Shown: positions 58,771-64,000 of the stretch, one piece after another | Layout: the number at the start of each line of letters is the position of its first letter | Numbering within the stretch: the first letter of the stretch is position 1 | Assembly (NCBI GenBank): GCA_965227215.1 | Contig: OZ245729.1 | Location: 2,852,001-2,916,000 of the forward strand | DNA: 64,000 nucleotides | Source: Gracilimonas sp965227215 | GTDB taxonomy: Bacteria > Bacteroidota > Rhodothermia > Balneolales > Balneolaceae | Reading direction: 5' to 3' | Translations under genes and position numbers: made by a program | Notes under the pieces: model-generated | What the model was told of the DNA's origin: nothing | Database searches by the model: none | The model's input: only the letters and a program-made list of their open reading frames with translations

Positions 58771-61380
58771 ATGAAATCACTGCTAAAATTTCTCTTCGTA
58801 TCTGGCATTTGTTTACTGGCATCAAACCAGGCATTAGCTCAGGATGAATTTGCCTATGAACGGTTCCAGTTTCACCCCAACCTGAGTTATGACTCAGAGA
58901 TCACCACTCCCGCAGAATATCTGGGATATGAGTTGGGGAAAGAATATACTTTTCATCATCAGGTCATGGATTACTTCAAGCAGCTGGATGAACAGTCCAA
59001 CAGGCTGACTTTCCATAAGTACGGCACAACCTACGAGGGCCGGGATTTGTATTATGCCGTCATCACATCGGAGGAAAATCAGGCGGATATCGAATCTATC
59101 CGTCAGGCAAACCTCGAGTTGGCCAATAATCCGGAATCTACACGTATTGATGACAAACCGGTGGTAGTATGGCTCAGCTACAATGTGCATGGGAATGAGC
59201 CGTCGAGCAGCGAGGCAGCCATGCAAACAGCATACCGATTGGTGGCCGGAGCTGATCAGGAGACGGAAAACTGGCTGCAGAATTCGGTGGTTATAATCGA
59301 CCCGATGATTAACCCGGATGGGCGCGACCGGTATGTGTATTGGTATAAATCTTCTCGAGCGAACGTACTGAATACCAATGCGGACGACTTGGAGCATGAT
59401 GAAATTTGGCCGGGCGGACGTACCAACCATTATTGGTTTGATCTGAACCGTGACTGGGTATGGCTGGTTCATCCTGAATCGCAGGGACGCATTGCGGCTT
59501 ATCAACAATGGATGCCTCAGGTACACATGGATTTTCACGAGCAGGGGTTCAATAACAACTACTTTGCTATGCCGGGAACCACACCCAGAAACCTGGAACT
59601 GCCCTCAGAATACGATGAATGGGCGGATACTTTTGGTCGGGGTTTGATTGAGGAACTTGACGAGGCGGGTGTAAATTATGCAACCCGTGAAGCTTTCGAC
59701 TTTTTCTATCCGGGGTACGGTTCTTCTTATCCAAGCATTATGGGAGGAATTGGGATGCTGGCCGAACAGGGTGGTCACAGTCGTGGTGGACGAGCCGTTG
59801 AAACGGATGATGGTTATGTATTAACGCTTCGTCAGCGTGTATTTGATCACTATACCAACGGGGTTTCCATTGTGAAAACAGCCGTTGAGAATAAGCAGGG
59901 GCTGTTGGGTTATTTTAAGCAGTCGGTATCTCAATCTGCTCAAAAAGGAAATACGAAAGCTTACATTCTGCCCAATAATGAAAATGATTACACCTATCAG
60001 GTGGTAAATCTGATGCTAAAACACGGAGTGAAAGTTGAACGGGCAACGGAAAACTTTACACAACGGGATTCTTATAGCTACTGGGATGAAAGTTCCTCAA
60101 ACAGAAGATTTGCTGCCGGCGATTTCATTATCAAGACCGATCAGCCTAAGCACTTATTCATCAATACGCTGTTCAGAAAGCAGATGGAAATAGAAGATTC
60201 GGTAATGTACGACATGGCCACATGGTCGGTGCCTTTAGCTTATAATCTGGATGCGGCCTGGACAACCCGGGGAGTAGGTGCTTCTACTGAAATAGTTTCC
60301 GATGAATTGGAATACAAATCTGGGATCGAGAATTCAGGGGCTCAATATGCGTACGTAATTGACTGGGAACAGCGGCATGCTCCCAAGGCGCTCGCCAAAC
60401 TATGGGAAATGGACTATAATGTTCGCAGTGCTCGTCGCAGTTTTAACGACGGTGAAGAATCGTTCTCGGAAGGGTCGCTGATTGTATTAGTTGGACGGAA
60501 TTATGAGAAAAGGGACCAAATCGCTTCAGACATGCAGAAAATTGCAGAAGAAGCCCATGTGGTTGTAAAAGGTTTTAATACCGGCCGAATGACCGAAGGT
60601 ATGGATCTGGCCTCCGGAGACAGCCAGCCCGTGAAGAAACCAAATGTAGCTTTGATGGTTGATTCACCGTTCAGTTCCTACACCGCCGGTCAGCTTTGGT
60701 TTCTGTTTGATCAATGGACGGAGCTTGGTATAAGCCGAATTAGATCGGGTAGTTTTTCGAGCAGTGACCTCGATGAATATGATGTGATTCTGATGCCGGG
60801 TGCCTGGGGTGGATTAAGCAGTGTATGGAGTGAAAATGAAGTTGAAGCTGTAAAAAATTGGGTACGCAGGGGCGGTGTACTTATCGGAACAGAAGGAAGT
60901 GCTTCCTGGCTGACCAAAGATCGATCCGGTTTTACCGATGTTGAACTCTTTGAAGAAGAGAAGGAAGATACCACCGAGGTTGATCCCAAAGCATACACCA
61001 AGTATGCGAACAGAGAGGATGTATTTGGCCTTGAACGAATTCCGGGATCTGCCTTCAAAGCCATGATTGATAACACAAACCCGTTGGCTTTTGGGATGCC
61101 TGAACGAATGTATTCCCTGAAGTTTGGTGATGATGGACTTGTTCCAACCACTTCTTTTCAAACGGTAGGTTATTACGTGAAAGATGCAGAAGAAGTATTG
61201 GCTTCAGGCTATGCTTCCGATGAGAATAAAGAAAAAGCAGCCGGAAAAGCTTTTGCTGCCGTAGAGAATATGGGTAGCGGAAAGGTGGTGTTCCTGTTAG
61301 ATAACACCCAGTACCGTATGTTCTGGGTAGGGCCAAGCCGGATGGTTCAAAATGCAGTGATGCTGCTGCCGGGTATGTAA
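58771..61380 (+). CDS. Secreted M14 zinc carboxypeptidase with C-terminal glutamine-amidotransferase-like domain
   Basis: 869 residues, Sec signal 1-23 (ending ALAQD). The M14 peptidase domain (about 45-370) has the zinc motif HGNEPSSSEAA (HxxE) and the third ligand and surroundings in HMDFHEQGF. Arg-rich IDPMINPDGRDRY holds the substrate. After a linker, residues about 615-700 (VALMVDSPFSS, YDVILMPGAWGGL, RRGGVLIGTEGS) look like a class I glutamine-amidotransferase fold without the catalytic Cys. It probably trims peptides in the periplasm or outside. A terminator follows. Confidence 0.9.
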   Translation: MKSLLKFLFVSGICLLASNQALAQDEFAYERFQFHPNLSYDSEITTPAEYLGYELGKEYTFHHQVMDYFKQLDEQSNRLTFHKYGTTYEGRDLYYAVITSEENQADIESIRQANLELANNPESTRIDDKPVVVWLSYNVHGNEPSSSEAAMQTAYRLVAGADQETENWLQNSVVIIDPMINPDGRDRYVYWYKSSRANVLNTNADDLEHDEIWPGGRTNHYWFDLNRDWVWLVHPESQGRIAAYQQWMPQVHMDFHEQGFNNNYFAMPGTTPRNLELPSEYDEWADTFGRGLIEELDEAGVNYATREAFDFFYPGYGSSYPSIMGGIGMLAEQGGHSRGGRAVETDDGYVLTLRQRVFDHYTNGVSIVKTAVENKQGLLGYFKQSVSQSAQKGNTKAYILPNNENDYTYQVVNLMLKHGVKVERATENFTQRDSYSYWDESSSNRRFAAGDFIIKTDQPKHLFINTLFRKQMEIEDSVMYDMATWSVPLAYNLDAAWTTRGVGASTEIVSDELEYKSGIENSGAQYAYVIDWEQRHAPKALAKLWEMDYNVRSARRSFNDGEESFSEGSLIVLVGRNYEKRDQIASDMQKIAEEAHVVVKGFNTGRMTEGMDLASGDSQPVKKPNVALMVDSPFSSYTAGQLWFLFDQWTELGISRIRSGSFSSSDLDEYDVILMPGAWGGLSSVWSENEVEAVKNWVRRGGVLIGTEGSASWLTKDRSGFTDVELFEEEKEDTTEVDPKAYTKYANREDVFGLERIPGSAFKAMIDNTNPLAFGMPERMYSLKFGDDGLVPTTSFQTVGYYVKDAEEVLASGYASDENKEKAAGKAFAAVENMGSGKVVFLLDNTQYRMFWVGPSRMVQNAVMLLPGM

Positions 61381-61388
61381 TTAGCAAA

Positions 61389-61450
61389 CCATGGAAATCA
61401 CCGAGCAGAGGAAACATTCCTGAAAGACTCAGTGATTTCCGTGGCTTTCT
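61389..61450 (+). terminator. Terminator of the M14 peptidase gene
   Basis: CCATGGAAATCACCGAG pairs with CTCAGTGATTTCCGTGG with two mismatches (61389-61405 and 61428-61444), followed by CTTTCTTT. It sits between convergent genes. Confidence 0.65.
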
Positions 61451-63037
61451 TTACCAGTCTAAGCCGGGTTGGGTAATTTGGTAATCTTCCTCAGACTTAG
61501 CCGCCTCAACCATTTCTGCTACATCTTTGAGCAGCTCTTTGGCATCAAAAACAATTCCGTCTTTGATGGTGTACCGGACACCACCTTTTCGAACAGGCTG
61601 ATTTTCATCGTTCACATAAATAGCACCGGTGCCATACAGTACTTTCAGGTTTTTCATGGGATTGCCATCCACAATAACCATGTCGGCCAATTTTCCGACT
61701 TCGATGGTTCCCAGTTCATTATCAACGCCCAGCACTTCAGCGGCTTTTAAAGAAGCTGATTGAAAAATTTCGAGCGGGTGGAAACCTGCCTCACGGAATA
61801 ACTCCATCTCCTGGATATATCCGAATCCGTACAGCTTGTAGATATAGCCGGCATCGGAACCAAGGGTAACCCGGCCTCCTTTGTTTTTGTATTCGTTCAC
61901 AAATTGCATCCACAGGTCAAAGTTTTCTTTCCAGGCTATTTCCTGCTCTGTTCCCCACTCAATCCAATAGGAGCCATGCGAAATTCGGCTGGGGGCATAG
62001 AATTTCCATAAGGAAGGAAGGGTGTATTTTTCATGCCACTCGGCCCGGCGCTGAGCACTCAAATCACGATTAGCTTCGTAAATAGTGAAGGTCGGGTTTA
62101 GAGTAAAATCGAGCTCAATCATTTCGTCCATCACCGATTCCCAGGTTTCTGAACCGGGAGCTGCAGCTTGTTTCCACAGGTTTCCGGCTTCCTCGAATCG
62201 ATGCTGTTCGTTGTTGTAGTTGTAATCCAGCGGGTAATCCTGAATAATTCGATCCTCAAACATTGATTCCGGCAGTCCATACCAGTGGGTCATTGAGGTT
62301 AGTCCGAGTTGTGCCGACTTAAGCGCGTCATTGTAAACTACCCGGGTCTGAGCGTGGTGGGTCATGGTACCCAGTCCCAGCTTGTTTGCCTCATCAATAG
62401 CAGCGGCATATACTTTTGGGGAGGCACCAAAAAACTTGATTCCATCAGCACCTTCTTTATGAATCATTTGCACCCATTTACGTGCTTGTGCGGCAGAAGT
62501 GATCGGGCCTTCATGCCCCATACCGAATCCAATCCATGCTGAAATTCTGGGAGCTGTGATTTCATTATTCTCACTTCTTTCTTTATGGCGAAGTGTCCAG
62601 TCCATTCCGTTAAAAGAACCCGGCTCTCTTATGGAAGTAATGCCGTGGGCCAGCCAAAGCTTATACACGTATTCCGGAGTGGTGCCTTGCGCTCCACCAC
62701 CTGTGTGTGCATGCATATCAAAAAAGCCTGGGAGCATATACATGCCTTCCGCTTCGATCACTTTGGTATTTTCATCGGCTTTGGGTCGTCGGTTTTCATT
62801 AATAGGTAAATTTGGATAACCCACGGTTTGGATTGAAGCTATTCGGTTTCCTTCAACTACGATATCTACAGGGCCGGTAGCCGGGGAACCGGTGCCATCA
62901 ATCAGGGTCACCCCACGGATAATCAATCGTTCGTATGGGCCTTCACCTTCCGAGCGGTCAGGAGCATCCGCCATTTGAGCCGATACAGTCAATGAAAAGG
63001 AGGTAATTATTAAGAAAAGTGATGATAAAAATTTCAT
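61451..63037 (-). CDS. Secreted amidohydrolase-family protein
   Basis: 528 residues, Sec signal 1-20 (ending VSAQ). The amidohydrolase metal site HAH is in FFDMHAHTGGG. Further His residues lie in TMTHHAQT and MTHWYG, and the late Asp in LGSDAGYIYK. The outer beta-sandwich halves wrap the barrel, ending with IEVGKLADMVIVDGNP. It is of the imidazolonepropionase/prolidase-like type common in proteolytic marine bacteria, and may cleave dipeptides or cyclic amides. It converges with the M14 peptidase, and the two could act on the same peptides. Confidence 0.88.
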   Translation of the reverse strand: MKFLSSLFLIITSFSLTVSAQMADAPDRSEGEGPYERLIIRGVTLIDGTGSPATGPVDIVVEGNRIASIQTVGYPNLPINENRRPKADENTKVIEAEGMYMLPGFFDMHAHTGGGAQGTTPEYVYKLWLAHGITSIREPGSFNGMDWTLRHKERSENNEITAPRISAWIGFGMGHEGPITSAAQARKWVQMIHKEGADGIKFFGASPKVYAAAIDEANKLGLGTMTHHAQTRVVYNDALKSAQLGLTSMTHWYGLPESMFEDRIIQDYPLDYNYNNEQHRFEEAGNLWKQAAAPGSETWESVMDEMIELDFTLNPTFTIYEANRDLSAQRRAEWHEKYTLPSLWKFYAPSRISHGSYWIEWGTEQEIAWKENFDLWMQFVNEYKNKGGRVTLGSDAGYIYKLYGFGYIQEMELFREAGFHPLEIFQSASLKAAEVLGVDNELGTIEVGKLADMVIVDGNPMKNLKVLYGTGAIYVNDENQPVRKGGVRYTIKDGIVFDAKELLKDVAEMVEAAKSEEDYQITQPGLDW

Positions 63038-63108
63038 AGTGTGAAAGAATGATTGAAAGAATTGGAAGGAATGTAACAGTTAGCAGGCTATTTCACCGTA
63101 AAAAATAG

Positions 63109-63567
63109 TTATAGAAGAAGTGCCCCTTCATGTTTAAGAAGCCATTCCTTTCGCTCGGCTCCTCCGGCATAACCTGTGAGCTTATTATCGGCTCCGACTA
63201 CACGGTGACAAGGGACTACAATGGCTATCGGGTTTTTTCCATTTGCTTTGCCTACCGCCTGGGAAGCTTTTTCATCTCCAATTTTTTTTGCAATGGCTCC
63301 GTAAGATGTGGTTGTACCCTGAGGGATTTCCAACAACTGTTTCCAAACCTTTTGCTCGAACCCGGTACCCTGTGGAAGCAGCTCTAATTGGAATGAAGAC
63401 CGATGGCCTTCAAAATATTCACAGAGTTGGGTTTTGGCTGATTCGGTATGGACATCAGGATCTTCAGGTCCGTCAAAATCCATGAACTTGATTTCGGTGA
63501 TTCCATCTCCATTCGAGAGGATGCGAAGAATACCAATGGGGGATTCCAAAAAGCTAACGTAGGTCAC
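63109..63567 (-). CDS. ogt: Methylated-DNA--protein-cysteine methyltransferase
   Basis: 152 residues, single-domain Ogt type. The active Cys is in IVVPCHRVVG, the DNA-binding helix region is TTSYGAIAKKIGDEKASQAV, and the arginine-finger region is in VGKANGKNPIA. It removes methyl from O6-methylguanine in a suicide reaction. No Ada regulatory domain is attached. Confidence 0.94.
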   Translation of the reverse strand: MTYVSFLESPIGILRILSNGDGITEIKFMDFDGPEDPDVHTESAKTQLCEYFEGHRSSFQLELLPQGTGFEQKVWKQLLEIPQGTTTSYGAIAKKIGDEKASQAVGKANGKNPIAIVVPCHRVVGADNKLTGYAGGAERKEWLLKHEGALLL

Positions 63568-63719
63568 AGGCTAAATTTATGAATGATTATTCGATGGAGA
63601 ATATACACTCACAAAGATTTATCAAAATCTTAAAATAAATTTATCAGAATGATTAATTGTCACCTTATAAAATGCTGAAAAGCAGGAAGTTATCCGGCGT
63701 GAAAATTTTTTTCAAAAAA

Positions 63720-63869
63720 AGTGTAACAAAAGCTGCCACTGTTACTCTTGTAATCAGCTTAGAGGTGAGATTAATGTTTATACCCTAACAGTTAGTCGAT
63801 TTTTACTCCTTAAAGCTGAAACCTAAAGCTAAGGCCCTGGAATTGAACCTTCCAGGGCTTTTTTATTTT
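63720..63869 (+). ncRNA. Candidate small RNA or leader ending in an intrinsic terminator
   Basis: A strong plus-strand terminator (GCCCTGGAA / TTCCAGGGC, 63834-63858, then TTTTTTATTTT) has no plus-strand gene before it; the nearest gene is Ogt on the minus strand. Upstream are a GTAACA/TGTTAC inverted repeat (63723-63745) and a mini frame ATG-TTT-ATA-CCC-TAA at 63774-63788 behind AGAGGTGAG. The 311-bp gap from 63568 otherwise looks non-coding. No promoter is certain, so the 5' end is a guess. Confidence 0.3.
63834..63869 (+). terminator. Rho-independent terminator
   Basis: 9-bp perfect stem GCCCTGGAA / TTCCAGGGC, 7-nt loop, then TTTTTTATTTT. It could also help stop the minus-strand receptor transcript that ends at 63879, but the T tract points to the plus strand. 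Confidence 0.75.
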
Positions 63870-63878
63870 CAGGATAGT

Positions 63879-64000
63879 CTAAAAGTAAATTCGGTAGAGC
63901 AGACTCAGGTTAATACCCGGTTGAGGTCTCAGGTCTTTTATCCGGGAAAGGTGATCATAATACTCGGTGTTCAGCAGGTTGTTCACATTCAGAGAAAAGG
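63879..64000 (-). CDS. TonB-dependent receptor, C-terminal end (partial)
   Basis: The minus strand from 63998 to the TAG at 63881-63879 reads a 39-residue barrel ending. It contains LNVNNLLNTEYYDH and PQPGINLSLLYRIYF and closes with the aromatic residue typical of outer-membrane barrels. The NNLLNTEYYDH turn is the conserved last-strands motif of TonB-dependent receptors. The rest of the gene lies beyond the window, so the substrate cannot be told. Confidence 0.85.
   Translation of the reverse strand, partial: FSLNVNNLLNTEYYDHLSRIKDLRPQPGINLSLLYRIYF

Overview
The window is about 64 kb of bacterial chromosome, dense with genes and mid-GC by eye. Gene content suggests a marine member of the FCB group, most likely Balneolota/Rhodothermota or a Bacteroidota relative. 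The pointers are TonB-dependent receptors, many Sec-signal outer-membrane barrels, a class II B12-dependent ribonucleotide reductase, an AccD without its zinc finger, the DUF4212/SSS symporter pair, and at least one promoter of Bacteroidota type (TTTG-N19-TAnnTTTG-like). This placement is inference; no rRNA is present.

Layout. (1) 1-5652: end of a sensor histidine kinase, a small membrane protein, then a tight three-gene cluster of a periplasmic cupredoxin, a membrane-anchored class III adenylate cyclase and an outer-membrane barrel. (2) 5665-14060: a membrane-anchored amidase, then a cobalamin riboswitch with a BtuB-like receptor, followed by the 1219-residue B12-dependent reductase NrdJ. 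NrdJ has a clear sigma-70 promoter with perfect DnaA boxes just upstream. (3) 14078-25683: a terminator-bounded orphan gene, REP-like hairpins, pyrophosphatase, a CDF metal transporter, RNase D, an HTH/membrane pair, small secreted proteins, a sodium/solute symporter pair, a LOG-family protein and a cysteine desulfurase. (4) 25765-26571: a small DUF559 nuclease gene embedded in four copies of a two-hairpin module arranged as +,-,gene,+,-. (5) 26639-45115: housekeeping genes (pgk, pheA, xseA, pyrC, tsaB, accD, obg, dprA) among secreted and membrane proteins, with an IS200-like/RAYT transposase flanked by inverted 28-bp REP elements and a heptanucleotide repeat island. (6) 45209-64000: a GAF kinase, a baeRF protein, phosphoglucomutase, an nfeD-SPFH-SPFH operon, an ABC exporter, two adjacent paralogous proteins made of 30-residue repeats, threonine dehydratase, an AsmA-like protein, an M14 peptidase, an amidohydrolase, Ogt, a possible small RNA and the 3' end of a TonB-dependent receptor.

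Functional themes. B12 uptake (riboswitch plus receptor) sits next to a B12-dependent enzyme that makes DNA precursors, and the DnaA boxes suggest a link to replication initiation. The cupredoxin/cyclase/barrel cluster looks like an envelope sensor that signals through cAMP. The most unusual DNA is the DUF559 hairpin-module locus: the hairpin arms differ in sequence between copies but stay complementary, which implies selection on folded structure.
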